The notes beneath the pieces are model-generated. The model had not been told where the DNA came from, searched no databases, and was given only the letters and a program-made list of their open reading frames with translations. Below are positions 10,725 to 19,492 of a stretch of 64,000 nt of DNA, piece after piece; the first letter of the stretch is position 1; every line of letters begins with the position of its first letter. The stretch spans positions 1 to 64,000 of the forward strand of contig JAETOE010000009.1 of assembly GCA_021771815.1 (NCBI GenBank). The letters are read 5' to 3'. A program made the translations under genes and the position numbers. The stretch is from Roseburia hominis. Its GTDB lineage: Bacteria > Bacillota > Clostridia > Lachnospirales > Lachnospiraceae.

Positions 10725-10789
10725 GGCGAAAAAAATAATATGCCGTGTATTTGCGGCATGGCATAGTGAAAGAGGGAGAGAACAAAGGG

Positions 10790-11383
10790 ATGAAGGAGAC
10801 ATTAAAGAGGATCAAGGCGGATATTGTTGCATCGGCGCTTTTGTGTATTGTGCTCGGCGTGGTTCTTTTGATCTGGCCGGCGGAGACGATAGGCATCTTT
10901 TGCAGAGTACTTGCAATCGGTCTGGTGATTATGGGCGTGATCGATATTACTTCATATTTTATGGATAAGAACATACACCCGTTTGCGGGAGTGCTCGGGC
11001 TGATCGTGCTGTTGGTGGGCATATGGGTGTTCATCCGCCCGGAGAGTGTGGTGAGCCTGATTCCGATCGTGATCGGTGTGATTTTGTGCGTGCATGGCAT
11101 TCAGGACATGAAGCTTGCGGCGGAGACGAAGGGGAACGGCTATGAGAAATGGTGGAGTCTTCTGATTATTGCAGTGATCAGTCTGGTGTTCGGCGTGCTC
11201 TGCATCGTCAATGCGTTTGGCATGGTAAAGCTCGCACTGCAGTTTATCGGGATTGCGTTGATCTATGACGGCGCTTCGGATCTGTGGGTTGCCAACCGCG
11301 CGGTGCACTCGGCAAAGATGATGCGGCAGGAAGCAGAAGCGGTAGATGTCGAATATCGGGAAGTGGATGACGACAAAGAATAG
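10790..11383 (+). CDS. DUF308/HdeD-type membrane protein
   Basis: A 197-residue integral membrane protein with about six hydrophobic helices arranged as three repeated helical hairpins, as in DUF308/HdeD proteins (for example LLCIVLGVVLLIWP and LIVLLVGIWVFIRP). The tail is charged and ends VEYREVDDDKE. In enteric bacteria HdeD is linked to acid resistance; in Firmicutes the role is unknown, so no function is claimed. The first in-frame GTG at 10745 is rejected because ATG 10790 follows GAGGGAGAG at suitable distance. Monocistronic between its own promoter and terminator. Confidence 0.8.
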   Translation: MKETLKRIKADIVASALLCIVLGVVLLIWPAETIGIFCRVLAIGLVIMGVIDITSYFMDKNIHPFAGVLGLIVLLVGIWVFIRPESVVSLIPIVIGVILCVHGIQDMKLAAETKGNGYEKWWSLLIIAVISLVFGVLCIVNAFGMVKLALQFIGIALIYDGASDLWVANRAVHSAKMMRQEAEAVDVEYREVDDDKE

Positions 11384-11411
11384 AAGTGATGATAAAGAGT
11401 AAGGCGGAACA

Positions 11412-11440
11412 AAAATAGCGGTGGGTTACACCGCTATTTT
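11412..11440. terminator. terminator after the DUF308 gene, possibly bidirectional
   Basis: AAAATAGCGGTG (11412-11423) and CACCGCTATTTT (11429-11440) form a perfect 12-bp stem with a 5-base loop; A-tract before and T-tract after. Confidence 0.85.
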
Positions 11441-11477
11441 CCGTTGCTCAATGTGTTTGCTGCAAATCGGAAATATC

Positions 11478-11506
11478 TTGAGAATTGAAAGGTATTATAC
11501 TATAAT
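11478..11506 (+). promoter_or_regulatory. sigma-A promoter for the small gene at 11568
   Basis: TTGAGA (11478-11483), 17 bases, TATAAT (11501-11506). Confidence 0.8.
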
Positions 11507-11567
11507 GAAAAGCATATAGCAGTAGTAGGAAATACTTATAAAATATAGTGAAAACAGGGATTTTAGA

Positions 11568-11798
11568 ATGCGTAGAGAAGAGTTTAAGATGGAGCGGACG
11601 GGACTTTTGAATGTGGGTGACGTGCTTCCGATTACAGAGGGAAAGCTGCCCAATTCCTACTATTATACGTTGGGCAAGGCGTATGCGATGTCGGCAAATT
11701 ATGTGGTGAGTGAGCGGATCAAGTCGCAGGAGGGCACTGTCGTGGACGTTAAGGAGACGCCGAAAGGATACTTTGTGACAGTTGAATTTGATGAGTAA
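11568..11798 (+). CDS. small conserved hypothetical protein
   Basis: A 76-residue soluble acidic protein without a recognised domain. It contains a compact, well-conserved-looking core: LLNVGDVLPITEG, SYYYTLGKAYAMSANY, then a beta-rich end (GTVVDVKETPKGYFVTVEFDE). I believe similar proteins occur in other Lachnospiraceae, but that is from memory and gives no function. Two starts are possible: ATG 11568, with a weak AGGG, or ATG 11589, with GAGAAGAG in front. A near-consensus promoter lies upstream, which supports it being a real, expressed gene. Confidence 0.7.
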   Translation: MRREEFKMERTGLLNVGDVLPITEGKLPNSYYYTLGKAYAMSANYVVSERIKSQEGTVVDVKETPKGYFVTVEFDE

Positions 11799-11869
11799 AT
11801 GCGCTAAAATATCTATTGATCCTATCGCAAAATGACATCAATTAGAGCTTTGAGGCACAAGAGGGAATT

Positions 11870-12436
11870 ATGGCAGGGCAGGGTAAAGGTGCGATCGATA
11901 TGCTTCTGGCGGCAAGTTTTAAGGAATTGACGTTAAAGGAGCCGATCGAGAAGATTACAATTAAAGAGATCACAGATAAGGCGGGCGTCATTCGCCCGAC
12001 CTTTTACAATCATTTTCAGGACAAATACGATCTGCTGGAGTGGATCATCAATAAAGAACTGCTGGAACCGGTGGAGATGCTGATTACGAACGGCATGGTG
12101 AATGAGGGGCTGGTTCTACTGTTCACGGAGATTGAGAGGGACAAGGAATTCTACATGAGGGCGAGCCGGCTGGAAGGACAGAACTCATTTGGAAGCATCG
12201 CGCAGGATTGTGTCGAGCACGTGCTGTTAAAAGTTATCCACAGTTCTTCCGCGGGCAAGAAGCAGAAATACGTCTGGCTGACTCCGGAGCGGATCGCGGA
12301 ATATTATGCACAGTCGATGTGCTATGTCGTCATTACATGGATTCAGTCGGGGATGACGATTTCGGCGAAGGAACTGGCGGAAATCTACGGGTACATTATC
12401 AAGCGATCGATGGACGACATTCTGGCGGAATTATAG
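11870..12436 (+). CDS. TetR/AcrR-family transcriptional regulator
   Basis: A 188-residue DNA-binding repressor. The N-terminal helix-turn-helix spans about residues 22-60 (ITIKEITDKAGVIRPTFYNHFQDKYDLLEWI, a textbook TetR recognition region). The C-terminal half is a helical ligand or dimer domain of the TetR_C type common in Firmicutes. It sits directly upstream of an MMPL transporter and its repeat-protein partner in the same orientation, the usual position for their regulator. A terminator-like hairpin and an AT-rich palindrome separate it from the transporter, so it probably controls that promoter. Confidence 0.9.
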   Translation: MAGQGKGAIDMLLAASFKELTLKEPIEKITIKEITDKAGVIRPTFYNHFQDKYDLLEWIINKELLEPVEMLITNGMVNEGLVLLFTEIERDKEFYMRASRLEGQNSFGSIAQDCVEHVLLKVIHSSSAGKKQKYVWLTPERIAEYYAQSMCYVVITWIQSGMTISAKELAEIYGYIIKRSMDDILAEL

Positions 12437-12483
12437 AAAAAGCAGTCGCAGCACATTATACAATTTCAAAAATGTGTCAACAT

Positions 12484-12497
12484 AAATATACATATTT
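12484..12497. promoter_or_regulatory. candidate TetR operator
   Basis: AAATATACATATTT is a perfect 6-bp-arm inverted repeat with a 2-base centre, lying between the tetR-family gene and the MMPL gene. Flanking ATGTGT copies (before and after) add partial symmetry. Assignment to the neighbouring TetR protein is inference from position. Confidence 0.4.
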
Positions 12498-12531
12498 GCA
12501 GATGTGTATACTTTGATGCTACAGGATAAAG

Positions 12532-12564
12532 GGATTGAATATTTTCATATTCAGTCCTTTTTTT
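12532..12564 (+). terminator. terminator between the tetR-family gene and the MMPL gene
   Basis: GGATTGAATAT (12532-12542) pairs with ATATTCAGTCC (12547-12557), one G-U pair, 4-base loop, then seven T. Transcription of the MMPL gene therefore probably restarts, or depends on readthrough. Confidence 0.8.
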
Positions 12565-12600
12565 ATACAATGAATCCATTGAAAAAGAAAGTGAGGGACA

Positions 12601-14721
12601 ATGATGATTAAGTTTGGAAAAGCGGTTGTTAAGCTGCGGATACCGATTCTGATTCTTAGCATTTTGTTGCTGATTCCGGCGGGTATCGGTTATCTGAACA
12701 CGAGGGTCAACTATGATATTTTGACCTATCTTCCGGAAGATATCGAGACGATGAAGGGGCAGGATATTCTGCTGGAAGAGTTCGGGACAGGGGCATTTTC
12801 CTTTTGTGTAGTAGAAGGAATGGAACCCGGGGATGTCGCTGTGATGCGTGAGCAGATGGCGGAGGTGTCTCATGTGAAATCCGTGATCTGGTACGATTCT
12901 CTGGCGGATATCAGTATTCCGATAGAAATGCTACCCGATGAAATCTACGAGTTCTTTAATAATGATGAAAAGGACAGCACGATGCTTGCGGTGCTCTATG
13001 ATACTTCGATGTCGGCGGATGAGACGATGGATGCGATCGAAGAGCTGCGTGAGGTCGTGCAGGGGCGCTGTTATATCAGCGGTATGTCGGCAGTCGTCAC
13101 GGATACGAAGAACCTTTCGAATCAGGAGACGCCAATTTATGTTTTGATCGCGGTTGTGCTGGCAGTCGTCGTGCTTTCCCTTACGATGGATTCCGCAATC
13201 GCACCGCTGTTCTTTTTGCTTAGTATCGGAATGGCGATCGTTTATAATCTCGGAACGAATGTATTACAAGGTGAAATTTCCTATGTGACGCAGGCGCTTG
13301 CGGCGGTACTGCAGCTCGGTGTTACGATGGATTATTCGATTTTCCTGTGGCATAGCTACGAGGAGCAGCAGGGGCGTTTCCCGGGGGATAAAAAGCGCGC
13401 GATGGCGCACGCGATCTCAAATACGATCACTTCTGTGGTCGGCAGTTCCATCACGACGGTAGCAGGCTTTATCGCACTTTGCTTTATGAGCTTTACATTG
13501 GGAATGGATCTTGGAATCGTTATGGCAAAGGGCGTGGTCTTTGGAGTTATCTGCTGTGTCACCGTGCTTCCTTCGATGATTCTTGTTTTCGATAAGGCGG
13601 TAGAGAAGACAAAGCATAAGGTTATTATCCCGGATCTGGGTAGAATCGCAGACTGGGTTGTGCGGCATTACGCAGTCTTTCTTGTAGTATTCCTTGTAAT
13701 TTTAGGCCCGGCGCTTTACGGCTACAATCATACGGACGTTTATTATGACCTTGCCGGAACGCTGCCGAAGAGTCTGGACAGTATTGCAGCGAACGACAAG
13801 CTGAATGAGGATTTTGAGATGGGGGCCACCCATATGATTATCGCGGACAGCAGCCTTTCGTCGAAGAACGCGAGAGCAATGCTTGATGAAATCGGCAAGG
13901 TGGACGGCGTAAAAATGGCGCTTGGCTTTGATTCCCTTGTAGGACCGGGAATCCCGAAGGAATTTATACCGGACGACGTGAAGGAAGTCATGATAAATGG
14001 AGACTACCAGATGATGCTGGTCGGATCGGAGTATGCGGTTGCGTCGGATGAGGTCAATGCGCAGTGTGAGGAGATTAACCGGATCATCAAGAAATATGAT
14101 ACCTCCGCAATGCTGATCGGTGAGGCGCCGTGTACGAAGGACTTGATTGAGATTACGGATCAGGATTTTAAGACGGTCAGTATCGTATCGATCGGAGCGA
14201 TTTTTGTGATTATCGCGTTGGTGTTCAAATCGGTTTCGCTGCCGATTATTCTGGTGGCAGTGATCGAGTTCGCTATTTTTATCAATATGGGAATTCCGGC
14301 GTATACGAACACGACCCTGCCGTTTATTGCATCCATTGTAATCGGTACGATACAGCTTGGTGCGACTGTGGACTATGCAATCCTTATGACAACGAAATAT
14401 AAGAAGGCGAGATACCGCGGCGCGGATAAGCGCGACGCAGTCGTAACAGCACTGCAGAACTCGATTCAGTCAGTCATTGTCAGTGCGTTCAGCTTCTTTG
14501 CAGCAACATTTGGCGTGGGTATGTATTCCAATATTGATATGATCAGTTCCCTGTGTCTTCTGATGGCGCGCGGAGCAATCATAAGTATGTTTGTTGTTAT
14601 CTTTATCCTGCCGTCCATGTTCATGGTCTTTGACAAAGTGATCTGTGCGACCAGCGCAGGATTTCGCAGCAGGAAAGTAAAAGAAATAGACGTGACAGAA
14701 AATAATGTATCAATGCAGTAA
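12601..14721 (+). CDS. MMPL/RND-family transporter
   Basis: A 706-residue membrane protein of the MMPL (RND superfamily) type, predicted to use the proton gradient to export lipids or other hydrophobic molecules. It has the usual duplicated plan: a single helix (about 14-31), an extracellular domain (about 32-180), five helices (about 183-335), then the same pattern again (helix about 356-372, loop to about 525, five helices to about 690). TMDYSIFLWHSYEE and TVDYAILMTTKYKK are the paired TM4-type motifs with the acidic residue needed for proton relay. GAGGG precedes tandem ATGs. It forms a two-gene unit with the coiled repeat protein 25 bases downstream. Confidence 0.92.
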   Translation: MMIKFGKAVVKLRIPILILSILLLIPAGIGYLNTRVNYDILTYLPEDIETMKGQDILLEEFGTGAFSFCVVEGMEPGDVAVMREQMAEVSHVKSVIWYDSLADISIPIEMLPDEIYEFFNNDEKDSTMLAVLYDTSMSADETMDAIEELREVVQGRCYISGMSAVVTDTKNLSNQETPIYVLIAVVLAVVVLSLTMDSAIAPLFFLLSIGMAIVYNLGTNVLQGEISYVTQALAAVLQLGVTMDYSIFLWHSYEEQQGRFPGDKKRAMAHAISNTITSVVGSSITTVAGFIALCFMSFTLGMDLGIVMAKGVVFGVICCVTVLPSMILVFDKAVEKTKHKVIIPDLGRIADWVVRHYAVFLVVFLVILGPALYGYNHTDVYYDLAGTLPKSLDSIAANDKLNEDFEMGATHMIIADSSLSSKNARAMLDEIGKVDGVKMALGFDSLVGPGIPKEFIPDDVKEVMINGDYQMMLVGSEYAVASDEVNAQCEEINRIIKKYDTSAMLIGEAPCTKDLIEITDQDFKTVSIVSIGAIFVIIALVFKSVSLPIILVAVIEFAIFINMGIPAYTNTTLPFIASIVIGTIQLGATVDYAILMTTKYKKARYRGADKRDAVVTALQNSIQSVIVSAFSFFAATFGVGMYSNIDMISSLCLLMARGAIISMFVVIFILPSMFMVFDKVICATSAGFRSRKVKEIDVTENNVSMQ

Positions 14722-14746
14722 TGATAGAAAAGTGGAGGTCTAAATC

Positions 14747-16993
14747 ATGAAATTACCAGAGTTAAAATCGAAGTTCAAAAATAAATACGCGATCAGGATT
14801 ATTGCAGGTATGCTGGTGGTGACGCTTGCAGCGACCGGAACCTCTGTCTATCAGGTCAGCGCGGCAAAGGGGGATGATGCGGCGACCGAGGCAGCCGCAG
14901 AGGAGAAAGAGGCGGATGCAGATGCAGAGGCTGAAAATACGGTGGGCAGTCTGCAGGATGAGCTTATGGGAAATATCAGCGTCAATGAGAAGGAGATCGG
15001 AAAAGAGGAGACGGTCTATGTCATTGCCGACAGCACGGGAAAAGAGCAGAAGGTCATTGTATCCGACCATCTGATCAACAACGACAACAAAGCGACGATC
15101 GGGGATGCGTCCACACTTACCGATATTGAAAATGTAAAGGGCGACGAGACGTTCACGCAGAACGGGACGAAGCTTGTATGGCAGGCGGACGGAAATGACA
15201 TTTACTATCAGGGAACGTCCACGGGGCAGCTTCCGGTCAGTCAGAAGATCACATATTCTCTGGATGGAAAAGAGATTTCCCCGGAGGAGCTTGCCGGAAA
15301 ATCCGGGAAGGTCACGATTCGTTTTGATTACACGAACAATGAGAAGGTAAAGGCGAACATCGGCGGGAAGGAAGAGGAGATTTGCGTTCCGTTCGTAGCG
15401 TTAAGCGGGATGGTCCTGGGAGATGAATTTACCAATATTGAAGTAGAGAACGGCAGGGTCGCGGCAGACGGAAACAACAACATAGTCGTAGGTTATGCGC
15501 TTCCGGGTTTAAAGGACAGTCTTGACGTGGACGCAGGAGACTTCGACGCGGATATCACGATTCCGGAATACGTGGAGGTTACGGCGGACGTTGAGAATTT
15601 CTCACTGGGCGCGACGATGACGGTTGTTATGAACGCGACGAACTTCGTCAGCGCGGAGGGTGAGGGCGATACTTCTTCGATCGATGAATTGTTAGATACG
15701 CTGACTGATGCGACAAATCAGCTCGAGGATGGTTCCGCCGAGCTGGCAGACGGTGTCGATACCTTAAAGGACAATCTTGGAGAGTTTCAGGACGGCATGA
15801 GTACTTTAAAGGATGGTATTGCAGCTTATACGCAGGGAGCAGATACGTTAAATACCGGAATCGGAAGCTTAAAGGGCGGAATCGATACGCTTGCGGACAA
15901 TGTTCCGGCACTGACGAGCGGTGTCGGACAGCTTAAAGACGGAGCGGACAGTGCGGCGGCAGGAGCGGAAAGTCTTGCAACAGGAGCGGCGCAGGTCAGC
16001 GCAGGCGTCGACCAGCTTGTCGGAACAATTCAGGGCATGGGAGCGACGCTTGAGGCGAGCAAGGAAGGCGTGTATGGCAATTTCCAGGCGAGCGCCGGAA
16101 TGACATACGAGCAGGCACAGGCAGTAGTACAATCCTTACAGTCCGCACAGGAGAATTTAAAGACAGGTATCGGCTATGATGCGCAGGCGGCAGCGCTTTA
16201 CGCGCAGGCGGCAAATTATCTGGCAGGCGGCGGAAATGTGGCAGACGATCCGTATGTACAGCTTGTGGGCGGAGCAGGACAGGCGGCAGGCGGAGCGCAG
16301 CAGTATTATGCGGGCGTTGCACAGGCGCTTGCGGCTTCCGGCATGAACTATTCTATCACCAATGCTTCGGAGGCGGCGGCAGTTATCGACGCTCTGGGAG
16401 ACACGATTGCGTCACTGCAGAACGGAATCGGTCAGGTTGACGGTGCATTGAATGCGATTAATCAGGTGGAGGCATCGCTGACCGGAGGGGACAGCATGAC
16501 GCAGCTTACGACCCTGCAGCAGGGCGCGGCACAGGTGGCGGCGGGAGCGTCCGATCTCTCGGAGGGGATCGGCGCGCTGGATGTAGGCATCACGAAGCTG
16601 AACGAGAGCGCGGGAACACTCAGCAGCGGCGTTGGGCAGCTTAAGGATGGAGCGGCACAGCTTGCGAACGGAGCTGCGACACTTGTAGCGAACAATGGTA
16701 CCTTAAACGACGGAGCAGGAAAGCTTAAGGACGGTACGACTGCGATCGCAGACGGCGTCAATCTGCTCAGCGACGGAGCACATCAGCTTGCGGATGGTAT
16801 TGTGACCTTCAACGAGGATGGCATTGAGAAGATCATTAATTCCTACAACGGCGATATGGAGCCGCTTATGGACAGAGTTCAGGCGACTCTGGATGCAGGC
16901 GGGGGCTACCAGAGCTACACGGACATTGCGGACGGCGTGAACGGAAGCGTCAAGTTCATTTATAAGACGGAAGCGATTAAGGCAGAAGACTAA
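14747..16993 (+). CDS. secreted or membrane-anchored YhgE-like repeat protein, partner of the MMPL transporter
   Basis: A 748-residue exported protein. A basic N-terminus and hydrophobic helix (about 16-38, ending near YQVSAAKG) form a signal peptide or anchor, followed by an acidic Ala/Glu-rich linker. A beta-rich region (about 60-300) leads to a long helical part with two blocks (about 315-430 and 590-690) of repeats of the form L-x-D/S-G-x-x-x-L (for example GVGQLKDGA and GAAQLANGAATL), the repeat style of YhgE/Pip extracellular domains. Unlike YhgE, it has no C-terminal membrane helices. The gene overlaps functionally with the MMPL gene just upstream and probably forms a periplasm-spanning or wall-zone accessory for export. 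Function inferred from context only. Confidence 0.75.
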   Translation: MKLPELKSKFKNKYAIRIIAGMLVVTLAATGTSVYQVSAAKGDDAATEAAAEEKEADADAEAENTVGSLQDELMGNISVNEKEIGKEETVYVIADSTGKEQKVIVSDHLINNDNKATIGDASTLTDIENVKGDETFTQNGTKLVWQADGNDIYYQGTSTGQLPVSQKITYSLDGKEISPEELAGKSGKVTIRFDYTNNEKVKANIGGKEEEICVPFVALSGMVLGDEFTNIEVENGRVAADGNNNIVVGYALPGLKDSLDVDAGDFDADITIPEYVEVTADVENFSLGATMTVVMNATNFVSAEGEGDTSSIDELLDTLTDATNQLEDGSAELADGVDTLKDNLGEFQDGMSTLKDGIAAYTQGADTLNTGIGSLKGGIDTLADNVPALTSGVGQLKDGADSAAAGAESLATGAAQVSAGVDQLVGTIQGMGATLEASKEGVYGNFQASAGMTYEQAQAVVQSLQSAQENLKTGIGYDAQAAALYAQAANYLAGGGNVADDPYVQLVGGAGQAAGGAQQYYAGVAQALAASGMNYSITNASEAAAVIDALGDTIASLQNGIGQVDGALNAINQVEASLTGGDSMTQLTTLQQGAAQVAAGASDLSEGIGALDVGITKLNESAGTLSSGVGQLKDGAAQLANGAATLVANNGTLNDGAGKLKDGTTAIADGVNLLSDGAHQLADGIVTFNEDGIEKIINSYNGDMEPLMDRVQATLDAGGGYQSYTDIADGVNGSVKFIYKTEAIKAED

Positions 16994-17087
16994 AATCATG
17001 GAACGAAATGCTCAAAAATCGTATTTCCTATAGAAAAATGACGGGAAGAGAGTATAATAATAAGGAGTCATGTAAAGGAGGACCGAA

Positions 17088-17675
17088 ATGAACTGGATAG
17101 AAAATGTTCTGATTATAGTAGGAATATCGCTTGATATTTTTGCAACGACAGAGTGTCAGGGTTCTCTGGTTGCTAAGATCGATAAAAAGCAGTTGGCGCT
17201 TGTCTGCGCGCTGGTGTCAGTGTGGCAGATTGTCGCGCTTGCGCTTGGCAATTTTCTGTCCGGTCTTCTTTACAGTAATAAGTTGGCACATGATGAAAAG
17301 TTTGTAGGGCTTGTGATCGCGGCGGTCATCTTCTTTGGACTTGGAGTGCGTCAGGTCGTAAAAGCGGTAAAGAACGAGTGGATCAATGAGCACCGGGAGG
17401 AGAAGCTTAATGTGAGACACCTCCTTCAGACAGTGGTGATGACGAGTGTTTATACGCTGCTTGCGGGAATTGCATTCGGATTTCTCGGGACAGATCTCGC
17501 ACTGATGCTGCTTCTTGTTGCAGGGATTACAATCGCAGTCGTAATTATGGGAATGTATACCGGTTATCACATGGGATTCGAGCATAAGACCAAGGCGTAT
17601 GTCGGCGGCGCGCTTCTTTTGTGGATTGCCGGAATCGACGTGATCGTAAGACATATCATGTGTCAAATAGGGTGA
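17088..17675 (+). CDS. MntP-like divalent cation efflux membrane protein
   Basis: A 195-residue protein with six hydrophobic helices. Its first helix contains GISLDIF, matching the Ser-x-Asp position conserved in TM1 of MntP (YebN) manganese exporters, and the last carries GIDVIVRHI like the MntP C-terminus. In the middle it diverges: TTECQGSLVAKID follows TM1, and the second MntP repeat lacks the usual second Asp signature. It may therefore be a distant MntP/YtaF relative with altered specificity. The strong AAAGGAGG site and TATAAT at 17053-17058 indicate an independent transcript, though the -35 is poor. Confidence 0.65.
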   Translation: MNWIENVLIIVGISLDIFATTECQGSLVAKIDKKQLALVCALVSVWQIVALALGNFLSGLLYSNKLAHDEKFVGLVIAAVIFFGLGVRQVVKAVKNEWINEHREEKLNVRHLLQTVVMTSVYTLLAGIAFGFLGTDLALMLLLVAGITIAVVIMGMYTGYHMGFEHKTKAYVGGALLLWIAGIDVIVRHIMCQIG

Positions 17676-17692
17676 GTATAATTGAGATAGGA

Positions 17693-17722
17693 GCCAGAGA
17701 CGGTTGGGGAGCCGTTTCTGGC
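17693..17722 (+). terminator. hairpin after the MntP-like gene
   Basis: GCCAGAGACGG (17693-17703) pairs with CCGTTTCTGGC (17712-17722), one G-U. The following TTGTAGTGTTTT is only partly T-rich, so this is a probable but imperfect terminator. Confidence 0.5.
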
Positions 17723-17755
17723 TTGTAGTGTTTTAAGGAGTCTGCGGGGAAAGCG

Positions 17756-19471
17756 ATGAAGATTTTACTTGTGGCGGTCAATGCCAAATACATTCATTCC
17801 AATCTGGCAGTCTATAATTTGCGCGCGTATGCGAAAGCATATCTGAAATCGGATGTGCAGATTGAGATTGCGGAGTACACGATCAATCATCAGATGGATG
17901 ACATCTTAGCGGGAGTCTATAAAGCAAAGCCGGATGTGCTTTGCTTTTCGTGCTATATCTGGAACCTTCCCTGTGTGGAGGCGGTGTCCTGTGAGTATCA
18001 CAAGTTGTGTCCGGCGGTTCCGATATGGGTGGGAGGACCGGAGGTATCTTATGAGACGGAGAGGTTTCTTAAGGAGCATCCGCAGATGACGGGCGTGATG
18101 ATTGGTGAGGGTGAGCAGACCTTTCTGGAATTGTGCGCGTTTTATGCGGAATGCGACACAAGACCAAGTGGTATGTACAAAAAACCTGCCGGAATCGCAT
18201 ACCGCAGGGGCGAGGAAATTTGTTTTACCGCGGCGCGTGAGCCGATCGACATGAGCACGATTCCGTTCTGTTATGATGATATTACGGATTTTACGAACCG
18301 GATCATCTATTATGAGTCGAGCCGTGGGTGCCCATTCCGGTGCAGTTATTGTCTTTCCTCGGTGGAGAAGCAGCTTCGTTTCCGGGATATCGCGCTTGTG
18401 AAAAACGAACTTTCATTTTTCCTCGAGAAGCGGGTGCCGCAGGTGAAATTTGTTGACCGAACGTTCAACTGTAACCATGCGCATGCCATGGAAATCTGGA
18501 GTTTCCTAAAAGAGCACGACAACGGAGTTACGAATTTTCACTTTGAGATATCGGCGGATCTTCTGACGGAGGAGGAACTTGCGCTGCTTGCAGGCATGAG
18601 AAAAGGGCTGGTGCAGCTTGAAATCGGCGTGCAGTCTACGAATGGCGCGACAATCGGGGAAATTCACCGGACAATGGATCTGACTCGGTTGAAAGCGGTC
18701 GTGCGCCGGATTCAAGAGACGGGAAATATCCATGAGCACCTCGACCTGATCGCGGGGCTTCCCTATGAGGGCTATATGACGTTCGCCAAATCTTTCGACG
18801 AGATTTATGCCTTAAAGCCGAATCAGCTCCAGCTTGGGTTTTTAAAGGTGCTGAAAGGGTCTTACATGTATGAGCACGCCGTAGAGTACGGGCTGATTTA
18901 CCAGAGCCGCCCGCCGTACGAGGTGCTCCGGACAAACTGGCTGGATTTCCCCGAACTTCTCGCCATCCGAAGGGCGGAGGAGATGCTTGAGGTATATTAT
19001 AACAGCGGTCAGTATGAGGTGACGGTGAAGCTGCTTGAAACACAGTTTTTCAGTGCATTTGCCATGTTTGAGAGCATGGGAGCGTTTTATGAGAAACAGG
19101 GCTACTTTGGGATGAGCCATTCGCGGGTAAGGCGGGCGGAAATTCTGCTGGAATTTGCGGAGGAATCTGCACCCGCGGCGGTTCCGATGCTAAAGGAGAG
19201 CCTGGTTTTCGACCTGTATTACCGTGAGAATCTCGGAAAACGTCCGGCGTGGGCGGGAGAGCTTTCGGAGTGGAAAGAATTGACGCGGAAATATTGTAAG
19301 AACGGAAAGCAGTCGCATGTGGAGCGTTTCTTTTACCGTTTTCCGGGAAAGGAGACGCGCACGGTGACGAAGCTGCCGGAGAGAGAAGAAAAGGCGTGTT
19401 ATGTGCTGTTCGATTATACCGCGAGAGACCCGCTGGATCATCAGGCGGCTTACCGGTATCTGGATGAATAA
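17756..19471 (+). CDS. B12-binding-domain radical SAM protein with DUF4080
   Basis: A 571-residue enzyme of the cobalamin-binding radical SAM class. The N-terminal region (about 1-140) is a B12-binding-like Rossmann fold (VNAKYIHSNLAVYNLR, VGGPEVSYE, GEGEQTF). The SAM cluster motif CxxxCxxC is at about 192-199 (RGCPFRCSYC). The radical SAM barrel continues to about 400 (FEISADLL, QLEIGVQS, DLIAGLPYEG), and the remainder is the DUF4080 domain. The substrate is unknown; relatives methylate or rearrange diverse molecules. AAGGAG lies upstream. It is followed 21 bases later by the exonuclease gene, suggesting co-transcription. Confidence 0.9.
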   Translation: MKILLVAVNAKYIHSNLAVYNLRAYAKAYLKSDVQIEIAEYTINHQMDDILAGVYKAKPDVLCFSCYIWNLPCVEAVSCEYHKLCPAVPIWVGGPEVSYETERFLKEHPQMTGVMIGEGEQTFLELCAFYAECDTRPSGMYKKPAGIAYRRGEEICFTAAREPIDMSTIPFCYDDITDFTNRIIYYESSRGCPFRCSYCLSSVEKQLRFRDIALVKNELSFFLEKRVPQVKFVDRTFNCNHAHAMEIWSFLKEHDNGVTNFHFEISADLLTEEELALLAGMRKGLVQLEIGVQSTNGATIGEIHRTMDLTRLKAVVRRIQETGNIHEHLDLIAGLPYEGYMTFAKSFDEIYALKPNQLQLGFLKVLKGSYMYEHAVEYGLIYQSRPPYEVLRTNWLDFPELLAIRRAEEMLEVYYNSGQYEVTVKLLETQFFSAFAMFESMGAFYEKQGYFGMSHSRVRRAEILLEFAEESAPAAVPMLKESLVFDLYYRENLGKRPAWAGELSEWKELTRKYCKNGKQSHVERFFYRFPGKETRTVTKLPEREEKACYVLFDYTARDPLDHQAAYRYLDE

Positions 19472-19492
19472 AAGAGAGGGCGGAGGAATAGA

